DNA of 37,177 nucleotides, taken from an uncultured Clostridia bacterium (GTDB lineage: Bacteria > Bacillota > Clostridia > Christensenellales > UBA1750). Numbering within the stretch: position 1 is the stretch's first letter; the number at the start of each line of letters is the position of its first letter. A program made the position numbers and the translations under genes. This document shows, one piece after another, positions 1-8,023 of this stretch. Under the pieces are notes generated by a model. That model did no database searches. It had not been told where the DNA came from and saw nothing but the letters and a program-made list of their open reading frames with translations. The stretch is taken from NCBI GenBank assembly GCA_944383925.1, contig CALWRM010000076.1, positions 1 through 37,177 on the forward strand, given 5' to 3'.

Positions 1-162
1 GACGCCCTGGGGGACCAGAGCGTCTGCGCCACGGCCCTGTCCATGGTGGTGGACGCCATCCGCTACCAAAGCCAGCTCTTCGGGGTGAACGAGACCTTGG
101 TCAAGGGCGTCATCGCCTCCCTGCAACAGCTGCAGCAGATCCCCGCCATGGCCAGCGCCTGA
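1..162 (+). CDS. 3' end of an unidentified protein gene (partial)
   Basis: The frame beginning at base 1 is open and ends at TGA 160-162, giving the last 53 residues of a protein that starts outside the window. The tail is rich in Ala, Val and Gln, looks helical (ending with a Gln-rich stretch before IPAMASA), and has no motif I can assign. The GC-rich third positions match the neighbouring genes, so this is probably real coding sequence. The family cannot be named from the fragment. A separate promoter lies between it and ychF, so the two need not share a transcript. Confidence 0.6.
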   Translation, partial: DALGDQSVCATALSMVVDAIRYQSQLFGVNETLVKGVIASLQQLQQIPAMASA

Positions 163-190
163 CGCGCCTCCATCCCTAACAAAAACGCCG

Positions 191-219
191 TGGAAATCCG
201 CCGCGGAATCGGGTATACT
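191..219 (+). promoter_or_regulatory. Probable sigma-A promoter for ychF
   Basis: TGGAAA (191-196) and TATACT (214-219) are separated by 17 bp, about 56 bp before the ychF start. The -10 matches consensus at 5 of 6 bases and the -35 at 4 of 6. The same TATACT -10 recurs at many other promoters in this window. Confidence 0.55.
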
Positions 220-275
220 TAAAATCTGTCAAAAATAGACGCGGGCCCTTCGCCCGCAAAAGGAGCGTTTCAGCC

Positions 276-1367
276 ATGAAATTGGGCGTTGTAGGCCTGC
301 CGAACGTCGGCAAGAGCACGCTGTTTAACGCGCTGACCAAGGCCGGCGCGCAGGCGGCCAACTATCCCTTTTGCACCATAGAGCCCAACACGGGCATCGT
401 GGCCGTGCCGGACAAGCGTCTGGACGTGCTTGGCCGCATGTACGACTCGGCCAAGATCACCCCGGCCACCATCGAGTTTGTGGACATCGCAGGCCTGGTC
501 CGCGGCGCCAGCAAGGGCGAGGGGCTCGGCAACAAGTTCCTCTCCCACATCCGCGAGGTGGACGCCATCGTCCATGTGGTCCGCTGCTTTGAGGACGAAA
601 ACATCAGCCACGTGGACGGCAGCATCGACCCGGTGCGCGATATGGAAACCATCAACATGGAACTGATCTATGCGGACATGGAGTCCCTGGAAAAGCGCAT
701 GGCCCGCACCCGCAAGGTGGCCGTCAGCGGCGACGCCCAGGCCCGCGCGGAGATGGCCCTGATGGAGCGGTACATGCAGGCCCTGGACCAGGGCTTGCCC
801 GCCCGCAGCGTGCAGCCCACCCCGGAGGAGCAGGACTTTGCCCGCCAGCTCTTCCTGCTGACCACCAAGCCCGTGCTCTATGCCGCCAACATCGCCGAGG
901 AGGAGCTCGGCGCGCCGGACAACCCCATGGTGCAGCAGGTGCGGGCCGCCGCCGAGCGGGAAAACGCCCGCGCGCTCGTGGTCAGCGCCCGCGTGGAGGA
1001 GGAGCTTGCCCAGCTGCCCGATGAGGAACAGGCCGAATTTTTGCAGGCCCTGGGCCTGGGGGAGAGCGGTCTCAACCGCCTCATCGCCGCCAGCTACGAC
1101 CTGCTCGGCCTCATCTCCTACCTGACCGCCGGTCCCAAGGAGACCAGGGCCTGGACCATCACCCGGGGGATGACCGCTCCCCAGGCCGCGGGTAAGATCC
1201 ATTCCGACTTTGAGCGGGGTTTCATTCGGGCCGAGATCGTCTCCTACGACGATCTGGTGGAGAACGGCTCCATGGCCGCCTGCAAGGAGAAGGGGCTCGT
1301 GCGCTCGGAGGGCAAGGACTACGTGATGAAGGACGGCGACGTGGTGCTCTTCCGCTTCAACGTCTAA
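276..1367 (+). CDS. ychF: Redox-regulated ATPase YchF (Obg-like P-loop NTPase)
   Basis: The 363-residue product has the full length of the YchF/OLA1 family, cytoplasmic P-loop NTPases that bind ribosomes and hydrolyse ATP in preference to GTP. The Walker A motif GLPNVGKST is at residues 7-15 and the G3 motif is seen in VDIAGLVRGASKGEGLGN. The base-specificity motif is of the NxxE type (NIAE, about residues 205-208) in place of the NKxD of true GTPases, which is the hallmark of YchF. The C-terminal part, ending KDYVMKDGDVVLFRFNV, is the TGS domain. The ATG at 276 follows AAAGGAGCG at a good distance. The 40-bp gap to the next gene has no terminator, so co-transcription is possible. Confidence 0.97.
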   Translation: MKLGVVGLPNVGKSTLFNALTKAGAQAANYPFCTIEPNTGIVAVPDKRLDVLGRMYDSAKITPATIEFVDIAGLVRGASKGEGLGNKFLSHIREVDAIVHVVRCFEDENISHVDGSIDPVRDMETINMELIYADMESLEKRMARTRKVAVSGDAQARAEMALMERYMQALDQGLPARSVQPTPEEQDFARQLFLLTTKPVLYAANIAEEELGAPDNPMVQQVRAAAERENARALVVSARVEEELAQLPDEEQAEFLQALGLGESGLNRLIAASYDLLGLISYLTAGPKETRAWTITRGMTAPQAAGKIHSDFERGFIRAEIVSYDDLVENGSMAACKEKGLVRSEGKDYVMKDGDVVLFRFNV

Positions 1368-1407
1368 GCCCGTCACATACATACAAAGCGTTAAGGAGGG
1401 GTTTTTT

Positions 1408-2292
1408 GTGTTGATCTCCAGCCAAACGGACTTCCTTGCCCGCGCCTACGGCGACGAACAGGCCCTGCGCCGCCTGTCCGCCTATGGCTTTGACGCCGTG
1501 GACTTTGGCATGTTCCACTATCCCCTGTCCGAGGGCAACCCGCTCCTGTTGGAGCAGGGCGCCTTCGAGGCCTATTTCCTCTCCCTGGGCCAGGTGGCCA
1601 AGGAGCTGGGCCTCTTGATCGGCCAGGTGCATTCCCCCTTCCCCACCTACCTGGCCGACGGCCAGGACGACACCCGGCTGCTGTTGCAGCAACGGGCCGT
1701 CCGCGCCACGGCCCTGCTCGGCTGCAAGTACATGGTGATGCATCCGGCCATCCCCGCCTACCGGCTCTACGACCAGGGCCGCCAGGACTGCAAGGAGCTG
1801 AACATGCAGCGCTATTCCAGCCTGATTCCGGAGCTGGAAAAGTACGATGTGCAGATCGCCGTGGAAAACATGTTTGCCTTTGACAAAGCCAAGGGCTGCT
1901 ATTGCCCCACGGTCTGCTCCACGGCCGAGGAAATGCTGGACTACATCCACAGCCTCAACGCCCTTTCGCCCCGCTTCGTGGCGTGCCTGGACGTGGGCCA
2001 TGCCCTGATCACCGGCGACACGCCCGAGCGCATGGCCCTGCAGCTGGGCCAGGACCTGCGCGTGCTGCACATTCAGGACAACGACGGCCTGGGCGACTGG
2101 CACGTCATCCCCCACCTGGGCTCCATCGACTGGCCGGCCTTCCTCCAGGCCCTGCGCCAGATCCGCTACCCGGGCACCTTCTCCCTGGAGGCGGACAACT
2201 TCCCCACCAAGCTTGGGGCCGCCAATGCCGACGCGGCCTTCAGCCTGATGGTCTCCGTGGCCCGCAACCTGGCCGACGCCTTCGAGGGCTGA
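1408..2292 (+). CDS. Sugar phosphate isomerase/epimerase-like TIM-barrel protein
   Basis: The 294-residue protein belongs to the xylose isomerase-like TIM-barrel family (AP_endonuc_2 fold), metal-dependent enzymes acting on sugars, inositols or related polyols. Typical strand motifs are visible: MVMHPAIP, IAVENMF, CLDVGHALITGD and HIQDNDGLGDWHVIPHLGSI followed by DW. These supply the Glu, Asp and His metal ligands. It starts at GTG 1408, 7 bp after AAGGAGGG; TTG 1411 is the next possible start. There is no signal peptide, so it is cytoplasmic. It may share a transcript with ychF and is followed by a terminator. Neighbouring glycosidases suggest a sugar substrate, but none can be named. Confidence 0.85.
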   Translation: MLISSQTDFLARAYGDEQALRRLSAYGFDAVDFGMFHYPLSEGNPLLLEQGAFEAYFLSLGQVAKELGLLIGQVHSPFPTYLADGQDDTRLLLQQRAVRATALLGCKYMVMHPAIPAYRLYDQGRQDCKELNMQRYSSLIPELEKYDVQIAVENMFAFDKAKGCYCPTVCSTAEEMLDYIHSLNALSPRFVACLDVGHALITGDTPERMALQLGQDLRVLHIQDNDGLGDWHVIPHLGSIDWPAFLQALRQIRYPGTFSLEADNFPTKLGAANADAAFSLMVSVARNLADAFEG

Positions 2293-2350
2293 TCCTTCGC
2301 CCCTCGACGAAAGGGGGAGTCTTCCCGCTCCCCTCGCGGTTTTTCCAACC

Positions 2351-2386
2351 ATCCCCGCCCCTTTCCGGCGGGGATTGACTTTTTTT
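2351..2386 (+). terminator. Rho-independent terminator after the TIM-barrel gene
   Basis: ATCCCCGCC (2351-2359) pairs with GGCGGGGAT (2367-2375) around a 7-base loop. A run of seven T's follows at 2380-2386. The T-run overlaps the -35 region of the next promoter, so the two signals are tightly packed. Confidence 0.8.
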
Positions 2387-2403
2387 ATGCCGTATGCTAC
2401 AGT
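2375..2403 (+). promoter_or_regulatory. Probable extended -10 promoter for the GH9 gene
   Basis: TTGACT (2375-2380), a 17-bp spacer and TACAGT (2398-2403) preceded by TGC give an extended -10 promoter. The -35 sits in the tail of the upstream terminator. The leader to the GH9 start is about 65 bases. Confidence 0.6.
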
Positions 2404-2475
2404 CCGATTGTATCGATGACGCGCAAAATAAACGGCTTCCACCAAGACGTTCAACGATGAGAAAGTAGGGGTAAC

Positions 2476-4965
2476 ATGAAAGAAACGGCACAGACAAATG
2501 GCTTTCGGCTCAATGCCGCCACCGGGTATTTCGAATGCGAAGGCGTCAACGTGATGGCCTTTGACGACATTTATCCCACCGGCCACCAGGCGGGCGTCAG
2601 CATCCTCATGCACGGCCACCGCGTGGCCACCAACGGCGACATCCGCTTCGAGCAGACCCCCGGCCAATGGCAGCCCACCCCCAAGCAGGGCGAGCGCAAG
2701 CTGGATGCGGAGGCGAACTCCATCTCCGTCTCCTTGCGCTATCCGGACCTGAACGCCCACCTGAAGGGCTTTAACCCCATGATCTATCCCGATTACGCCC
2801 TCTCCTACCATGTCACCGTCAAGGGCGAGGGTCCCAGCGTCCGCGTGACCGTGGACCTGGACGAGCCGGTGGCCGAGGAATACCTGGGCAAGCTCTGCTT
2901 CAACATGGAGCTGTTCCCCGGGGCCCTGTTCGGCAAGCCCTGGATCCTGGACGGCAAGCAGGGCATCTTCCCCCAGCAGGCCAACGGGCCCACCCTGTCC
3001 ATGCCAACCAACTATGAACACACCGGCCACCTGCCCGTCCAGGACGCCCAGGCCAGCCGCGAACACCTTTCCGGCGACAACAAGAAGGGGTATAACCCCA
3101 TCATCGCCGACGACATCATCGCCGCTCCCTACGCCGTGGGCCATCGCTTCACCGTGCGGCCGGACGATCCCACCAGCCGCTTCACCATCCAGAGCCTCAC
3201 CGCCGAGCTGAAGCTCTACGACGGCCGCATGAACCACAACAACGGTTGGTTCGTGGTCAGCAGCGAGGTGCCCGCCGGCAGGACCAAGGCCGCCATCGAA
3301 TGGATCATCACGCCCAACGTCGTGTCCGGCTGGCTGTACCCGCCCGTCGTGCAGACCTCCCAGGTGGGCTACCACCCCAAGCAAACCAAGGTGGCCATTG
3401 TCGAGCTGGACAAGCGCGACAACGCCCGCAAGGAAGCTTGCCTCTACCGCATCGGCGAAAACGGCCGGGAAAAGGCGCTTAGCCTCCAGGGCCAGGAGTG
3501 GGGCCAGTTCCTCCGCTACAACTACCTGAAGTTCGATTTCAGCTCCGTGACCGAGGAAGGCCTTTATCAGGTTTGCTACGGCGATTCACAGTCCTCCATC
3601 TTCCGCGTAGCCGCGGATGTGTACGACCGCGGCGTGTGGCAGCCGGTGCTGGAATACTTCCTGCCCGTGCAGATGTGCCACATGCGCGTCAACGAGAAGT
3701 ACCGGGTTTGGCACGACCTGTGCCACGACGACGACGCCCGCATGGCGCCGGTCAACTACAACCACGTGGACGGCTACGCCCAGGGTCCCTCCACGCTGAC
3801 CAAGTACCAGCCTGGCGACGTGGTGCCGGGCCTGAACGTGGGCGGTTGGCACGACGCCGGCGACTTCGACCTGCGCGTGGAGTCCCAGGCGGGCGAGTCC
3901 TACATCCTCTCCCTGGCCTACGAGGCCTTCCACGTGGACTACGACGCCACCACCATCGACCAGGCCCGCAAGGTCACCGAGATCCACCAGCCCGACGGCA
4001 AGAACGACCTGCTGCAGCAGGTGGAGCACGGCCTGCTCTCCGTGGTGGGCGCTTACCGCTCCATGGGCAGGCTGTATCGGGGCATCATCTGCAACGACCT
4101 GCGCCAGTATGTGCTCCTTGGCGACAGCTCCGCCATGACGGACAACGTCAAGGGCAACGAGGACGACCGCTGGGTCTTCACCGAGGACAATCCCCCGCGC
4201 GAGCTGACCACCGCCGCCCAGCTGGCCGCCTCCGCCCGCGCGCTGCGCGGCTTCAACGACACCCTCAGCGCCCAGGCGCTGGAGGCCGCCACCGAGCTGT
4301 ACGACGTCACCGACGCCAGCGGCAAGGCCGAGGCCGCCAAGGTGCACGCGGCCGTGGAGCTGTACCTGGCCACCGGCCAGCAGCGCTACAAGGACTTCCT
4401 GCTGTCCGAGACGGGCTTCATTTGCGAAAACATCAAGAACGTCGGCTGGATCGTCTGCCGCGCGATCGAGACCCTGCAGGATGAGGGCTTCACAAAGGCC
4501 GTGCGCGCCGCATTGCAGGGCCTCAAGGCCCAGTTCGACGAGCTCAGCGCCGAAACCCCCTACGGCATCCCCTACCGGCCCTACATCTGGGGCGCCGGCT
4601 GGGACATTCAGCGTCTGGGCTTCCAGCACTACTTCCTGCACAAGGCCTTCCCGGACATCTTCGACGCCGAGCTGCTCTTCAACGCCCTCAACTTCGTTCT
4701 GGGCTGCCATCCCGGCTCCAACACCGCTTCCTTCGCCTCCGGCGTCGGCGCCAAGTCCGCCACGGTGGCCTATGGCCTCAACCGCGCGGATTGGTCCTAC
4801 ATTCCCGGCGGCGTGGTGTCCGGCACCGCCCTGATCCGCCCCGACTTCCCGGAGCTGCTGGTCTTCCCCTATCTGTGGCAGCAAACCGAGTATGTGCTGG
4901 GCGGCGGCTCCTCCCACTACATGTTCCTGGTGCTCGCGGCCCGGCAGCTCCTTGGCCAGGCCTAA
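2476..4965 (+). CDS. Glycoside hydrolase family 9-type enzyme, cytoplasmic
   Basis: The 829-residue protein has a family-specific N-terminal region (about 1-280), an Ig-like CelD_N domain (about 285-380, beginning near VVQTSQVGYHP) and a GH9 (alpha/alpha)6 barrel. The catalytic Asp motif GGWHDAGDFD is at residues 456-465. Near the C-terminus, LGCHPGSNTASFASGVG and the Glu of QQTEYVLGG (E805) occupy the usual positions of the GH9 substrate loop and acid residue. GH9 enzymes cleave beta-1,4-glucans, cello-oligosaccharides or glucosaminides. There is no signal peptide, dockerin or carbohydrate-binding module, so it probably acts on imported oligosaccharides in the cytoplasm. The site before ATG 2476 (AGGGG) is modest. 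Exact specificity is unknown. Confidence 0.88.
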   Translation: MKETAQTNGFRLNAATGYFECEGVNVMAFDDIYPTGHQAGVSILMHGHRVATNGDIRFEQTPGQWQPTPKQGERKLDAEANSISVSLRYPDLNAHLKGFNPMIYPDYALSYHVTVKGEGPSVRVTVDLDEPVAEEYLGKLCFNMELFPGALFGKPWILDGKQGIFPQQANGPTLSMPTNYEHTGHLPVQDAQASREHLSGDNKKGYNPIIADDIIAAPYAVGHRFTVRPDDPTSRFTIQSLTAELKLYDGRMNHNNGWFVVSSEVPAGRTKAAIEWIITPNVVSGWLYPPVVQTSQVGYHPKQTKVAIVELDKRDNARKEACLYRIGENGREKALSLQGQEWGQFLRYNYLKFDFSSVTEEGLYQVCYGDSQSSIFRVAADVYDRGVWQPVLEYFLPVQMCHMRVNEKYRVWHDLCHDDDARMAPVNYNHVDGYAQGPSTLTKYQPGDVVPGLNVGGWHDAGDFDLRVESQAGESYILSLAYEAFHVDYDATTIDQARKVTEIHQPDGKNDLLQQVEHGLLSVVGAYRSMGRLYRGIICNDLRQYVLLGDSSAMTDNVKGNEDDRWVFTEDNPPRELTTAAQLAASARALRGFNDTLSAQALEAATELYDVTDASGKAEAAKVHAAVELYLATGQQRYKDFLLSETGFICENIKNVGWIVCRAIETLQDEGFTKAVRAALQGLKAQFDELSAETPYGIPYRPYIWGAGWDIQRLGFQHYFLHKAFPDIFDAELLFNALNFVLGCHPGSNTASFASGVGAKSATVAYGLNRADWSYIPGGVVSGTALIRPDFPELLVFPYLWQQTEYVLGGGSSHYMFLVLAARQLLGQA

Positions 4966-4983
4966 GGCGGAAAAACAACGCAA

Positions 4984-5013
4984 CAAGGGACCAAGCGCTT
5001 GCTTGGTCCCTTG
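4984..5013. terminator. Bidirectional terminator between the GH9 gene and feoB
   Basis: A perfect 12-bp stem, CAAGGGACCAAG (4984-4995) with CTTGGTCCCTTG (5002-5013), has a 6-base loop. T-rich sequence follows on both strands (TTGTTT on plus, TTGTTGCGTTGTTTTT on minus). It lies between the convergent stops at 4965 and 5033 and can serve both genes. Confidence 0.85.
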
Positions 5014-5032
5014 TTTGCTGCCCGCGCTTGGC

Positions 5033-7144
5033 CTAAAGGAGGCGGAAAATCCCCGCCGTCAGCGCGCAGGCGGCCATGCCAAAAGCCGTGGGCAACGCAA
5101 AGCCCAGCAGCGTCCAGCGCAGGCTGCCCGTCTCCTTATACATGGTCCAAAGGGCCGTGGAACAGGGCCAGTGGAACAGGGAGAACAGCATGGTGCAAAG
5201 GGCTGTGCACATCGTCCAGCCGTTGGCCACCAGCAGGGTTTTCAGGCTGGCCAGCGATTCCAGCTCCACCAGCGTGCCCGTGGAAAGATAGCCCATGAGG
5301 ATCAGGGGCACGACGATCTCGTTGGCGGGCAGCCCCAGCACGAAGGCCATCAGGATGACGCCGTCCAACCCCAATAGGCGGGCAAAGGGGTCCAGGACGG
5401 CGGTGCAATGGTCCAGCAGGCTCAGGCCGCCGGCCTGCACGTTGGCCAGCGTCCAGATCACAAGCCCCGCGGGCGCGGCCACGGCGGCGGCTCTGCCCAG
5501 CACAAACAGGGTGCGGTCCAGCACGGAGCGCAGCAGAACCTTGCCGATCTGCGGCCGCCGGAAGGGCGGCAGCTCCAGGGCAAAGCTGGAGGGCACGCCC
5601 TTGAGCACGGTCTTGGACAGCAGCTTGGAGCTGAGGAAGGTGGCCCCGATGCCAAGCAGGATCAGGCCGGTGAGCAGCAGCGCCGCCAGCAAGGAGGCCG
5701 CGCCGCCCGAGGCCGCGCCCACAAAGACCATGCTCAACAGGGCGATGAGCGTGGGAAAACGGCCGTTGCAGGGCACGAAGTTGTTGGTCAGGATGGCGAT
5801 GAGCCGCTCCCGGGGCGAACCGATGATGCGACAGCCCACGATGCCCGCCGCGTTGCAGCCAAAGCCCATGCACATCGTCACGGCCTGCTTGCCGCAGGCG
5901 CAGCAGCGCTGGAAGCACCGGTCCAGGTTGAAGGCCACCCGGGGCAGGTAGCCCACGTCCTCCAGCAGGGTGAACAGCGGGAAGAAGATGGCCATGGGCG
6001 GCAGCATCACCGACACCACCCAGGCCAGCACGCGAAAGCCGCCGTCCACCACCAGTCCGCGCAGCCACGCGGGCGCGCCCAGGCCGAGCAACAGGCCTTC
6101 CAGCCATCCTTCCACGAAGAGCAGGCCCCTGGAAAGCAGCTCCGAGGGGACGTTGGCCCCCACGATGGTCAGATAAAACACCCCCGCCAGGAGCAACAGC
6201 ATCACGGCCGTTCCCGTGTAGCGGTTGGTGAAAAAGCGGTCTGCCCTCAGCTGGCGGGCGTCGTAGCCGGCTTTGTCGCTGCGCAGGCAGGCGGCGCAAA
6301 GCCCTTCGGCCGTCGCGTAGATGCGCTCCACCAGGTGCTCGCGCAGCGCAAGGCCCTCCAGGCGCCGCTTTTCCCGGTCCAGCGCCGGTCCAAGCCGAAG
6401 ACGCAAGGGGCTTTTCTCAAAGTCCTCCAGCTTTTCCAACAGGGCCTGATCCCCCTCCAGCAGCCGCAGGGCCACCCAGCGGGAAGATAGCTTGGTGGGG
6501 CCCAGGCGGCCCTGCACGGCCGCCAACGCCTTCTCCAAACCGTCCCCATATCTCACCCGCAGCGGGCTTGGCGACGACTTGGCGCGGCATAACCCCAACA
6601 CCGCGCGCATGCATTCCTCCAGTCCCTCGCCCCGCCTGGCGCTGGCGCCCACGACGGGCACGCCAAGGGAAACCTGCAGCTTTCCAAGGTCGATGTGCAG
6701 GCCCTTTCGTTCCGCCTCATCCAGCAGGTTGACCAGCACCACCACCCGGTCCATGATTTCCAGGGTTTGCAGCACCAGGTTCAGGTTGCGCTCCAGGCAG
6801 GTGGCGTCGCAAACCACCACCGCCGCATCCGCCCCGCCAAAGCACAAAAAATCCCTGGCCGCTTCCTCCTCCGCGGACTGGGCCATCAGGGAGTAGGTGC
6901 CGGGCAGGTCCACCAGCACGATGCCCCGGCCCTCCCGCTCCAGGCGGCCCTGGGCGCTGCCGACGGTCTTGCCGGGCCAATTGCCCGTGTGCTGGCGCAG
7001 GCCGGTGAGGGCGTTGAACACCGTGCTCTTGCCCACGTTCGGGTTGCCGGCCAGGGCCACCACCAGGTCGTCCGGCCGCTTCTTCTCGATTTGACGCCCC
7101 AGATCCGCCGCCCCCAGGCCGACGGAGCTCGCGCTAAGTCCCAT
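5033..7144 (-). CDS. feoB: Ferrous iron transport protein B (FeoB)
   Basis: The 703-residue protein is a membrane Fe(II) transporter with an N-terminal G domain. GNPNVGKST (residues 33-41) is the P-loop, VDLPGTYSL the G3 region and NLLDE the NxxD motif. A helical bundle follows, then a membrane region with two Gate-type segments. The Cys-containing motif CCACGKQAVTMCMGFGCNAAG and the later PCNGRFPTLIAL are typical of FeoB. The length is normal. ATG 7144 follows GGGAGGAGAAAGCG. feoA lies 33 bp upstream on the same strand, so the two form an operon. No feoC follows. The adjacent divergent metalloregulator is the likely controller. Confidence 0.97.
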   Translation of the reverse strand: MGLSASSVGLGAADLGRQIEKKRPDDLVVALAGNPNVGKSTVFNALTGLRQHTGNWPGKTVGSAQGRLEREGRGIVLVDLPGTYSLMAQSAEEEAARDFLCFGGADAAVVVCDATCLERNLNLVLQTLEIMDRVVVLVNLLDEAERKGLHIDLGKLQVSLGVPVVGASARRGEGLEECMRAVLGLCRAKSSPSPLRVRYGDGLEKALAAVQGRLGPTKLSSRWVALRLLEGDQALLEKLEDFEKSPLRLRLGPALDREKRRLEGLALREHLVERIYATAEGLCAACLRSDKAGYDARQLRADRFFTNRYTGTAVMLLLLAGVFYLTIVGANVPSELLSRGLLFVEGWLEGLLLGLGAPAWLRGLVVDGGFRVLAWVVSVMLPPMAIFFPLFTLLEDVGYLPRVAFNLDRCFQRCCACGKQAVTMCMGFGCNAAGIVGCRIIGSPRERLIAILTNNFVPCNGRFPTLIALLSMVFVGAASGGAASLLAALLLTGLILLGIGATFLSSKLLSKTVLKGVPSSFALELPPFRRPQIGKVLLRSVLDRTLFVLGRAAAVAAPAGLVIWTLANVQAGGLSLLDHCTAVLDPFARLLGLDGVILMAFVLGLPANEIVVPLILMGYLSTGTLVELESLASLKTLLVANGWTMCTALCTMLFSLFHWPCSTALWTMYKETGSLRWTLLGFALPTAFGMAACALTAGIFRLL

Positions 7145-7177
7145 CGCTTTCTCCTCCCTACCTTCGCTTCGCCCCGG

Positions 7178-7399
7178 CTATAGGAGCAGGACGCCGCCGG
7201 CTTCCTCCCCGCGCAGGGCCACAACGGCCCCCCGGACCAAATAGGCCGTCGGATCGCCCCAAGGGCTGGCATACAGGCACTCCACCCTCGCCCCCCTGGT
7301 CAGTCCCAGGTCCAACAGCCTGCGGCGCATGCCTTCGCTGCCGCGCAGCTCGAGCACCCTGGCCGACGCGCCCGGCGGCAGCGCGTTCAATCGCGTCAT
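7178..7399 (-). CDS. feoA: Ferrous iron transport protein A (FeoA, SH3-like)
   Basis: The 73-residue protein has the FeoA fold: LPPGASARVLELRG, then a MRRRLLDLGLTRGARVECL core and the closing strand AYLVRGAVVALRGEEA. FeoA is a small cytosolic SH3-like partner of FeoB. ATG 7399 is preferred because ACGGAGGCG sits 7-10 bases before it. Longer in-frame starts up to 7459 would add an N-terminus not found in the family and would run over the palindrome at 7431-7447. It is the first gene of the feoAB operon. Confidence 0.93.
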   Translation of the reverse strand: MTRLNALPPGASARVLELRGSEGMRRRLLDLGLTRGARVECLYASPWGDPTAYLVRGAVVALRGEEAGGVLLL

Positions 7400-7430
7400 A
7401 CGGAACGCCTCCGTTTCATACATTGCCTTG

Positions 7431-7447
7431 GGGAAACCTTGTTTCCC
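7431..7447. promoter_or_regulatory. Candidate metalloregulator operator between feoA and the mntR-like gene
   Basis: GGGAAAC-CTT-GTTTCCC is a perfect 17-bp palindrome in the divergent intergenic region, 32 bp before the feoA start and about 57 bp before the regulator start. The overlapping stretch TTGCCTTGGGGAAAC (7424-7437) resembles, from memory, MntR boxes of Bacillus. Binding by the adjacent regulator is inferred. Confidence 0.5.
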
Positions 7448-7503
7448 TGAACCCACCATATGCGCCAGGCCTGGCAGGCGTGCAGGGAGGAGCCGAGAAC
7501 AAA

Positions 7504-7923
7504 ATGGACGAAGGGGATTTTCGCACCCTCAAGGGCTATGCGCGGCAAAAGGGGCCCGGCTTGACCGCCGCCATGGAGGACTACCTGGAGATGATCTGCC
7601 GCTGCGCGGGCGAGGAGGGCTTTGTGCGGGTGCGCCAGCTGGCTCACCGCCTGCACGTTTCCCCCTCCTCCGCCTCCAAGATGGCCGAGCTGCTGCGCAA
7701 GGAGGGCTATGTGGAGTACGAAAAGTACGCCTTCATCCGCCCCACGGCCAAGGGCCGGGAAACCGGCGCCTACCTGCTGCGCCGCCATGCGGTGCTGGAG
7801 CGCTTCCTCCGCTATGTCAACCACAGCCAGGACGAGCTGGAACAGGTGGAGGGCATCGAGCATTTCATTTGCGAGAACACCGTGCGCAATTTGGAAGCCC
7901 TGCTCCGCCGCCTGGAAGGCTAG
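7504..7923 (+). CDS. mntR: MntR/DtxR-family metal-dependent transcriptional regulator
   Basis: The 139-residue protein resembles Bacillus MntR. The N-terminal helix carries MEDYLEMI, and the winged helix includes HVSPSSASKMAELLRKEGYVEYEKY. The dimerisation domain contains RRHAVLERFL and VEGIEHFI. Residues matching MntR ligands D8, E11, H77, E99, E102 and H103 are all visible (D26, E29, the His of RRH, and E-x-x-E-H). Asp plus Glu at the first two positions is the Mn-type arrangement and differs from the Met of iron-sensing DtxR/IdeR. ATG 7504 is preferred, with GGAGGA about 12 bases upstream. There is no C-terminal SH3 domain, as in MntR. It is divergent from feoAB and probably represses it with metal bound. 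Symbol by similarity only. Confidence 0.85.
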   Translation: MDEGDFRTLKGYARQKGPGLTAAMEDYLEMICRCAGEEGFVRVRQLAHRLHVSPSSASKMAELLRKEGYVEYEKYAFIRPTAKGRETGAYLLRRHAVLERFLRYVNHSQDELEQVEGIEHFICENTVRNLEALLRRLEG

Positions 7924-7967
7924 GCGCAGCCCGGGCGCTTTTACTCGCTTTTTCCGCCCGTGCAGGG

Positions 7968-7973
7968 TATACT
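7968..7973 (+). promoter_or_regulatory. Probable -10 element for the putative glycosidase gene
   Basis: TATACT lies about 50 bp before the start at 8024. The region 17 bp upstream (TCGCTT) is a poor -35, so the promoter may be weak or activator-dependent. Confidence 0.4.
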
Positions 7974-8023
7974 GGTAAAAAAAGCGGCCCGTCCGGGCCG
8001 GACAAGCTGAGGAGGGGCGTCCC

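Noticed and set aside
2301-2340. Another copy of the double-hairpin repeat after the TIM-barrel gene
   Set aside because: CCCCTCGACGAAAGGGGG is a similar small hairpin, but the flanking bases and the tail do not match the three good copies.
1357-3384. 675-codon antisense frame across two genes and their terminator
   Set aside because: It crosses a terminator and promoter, has no ribosome site of note, and the opposite strand holds well-supported genes.
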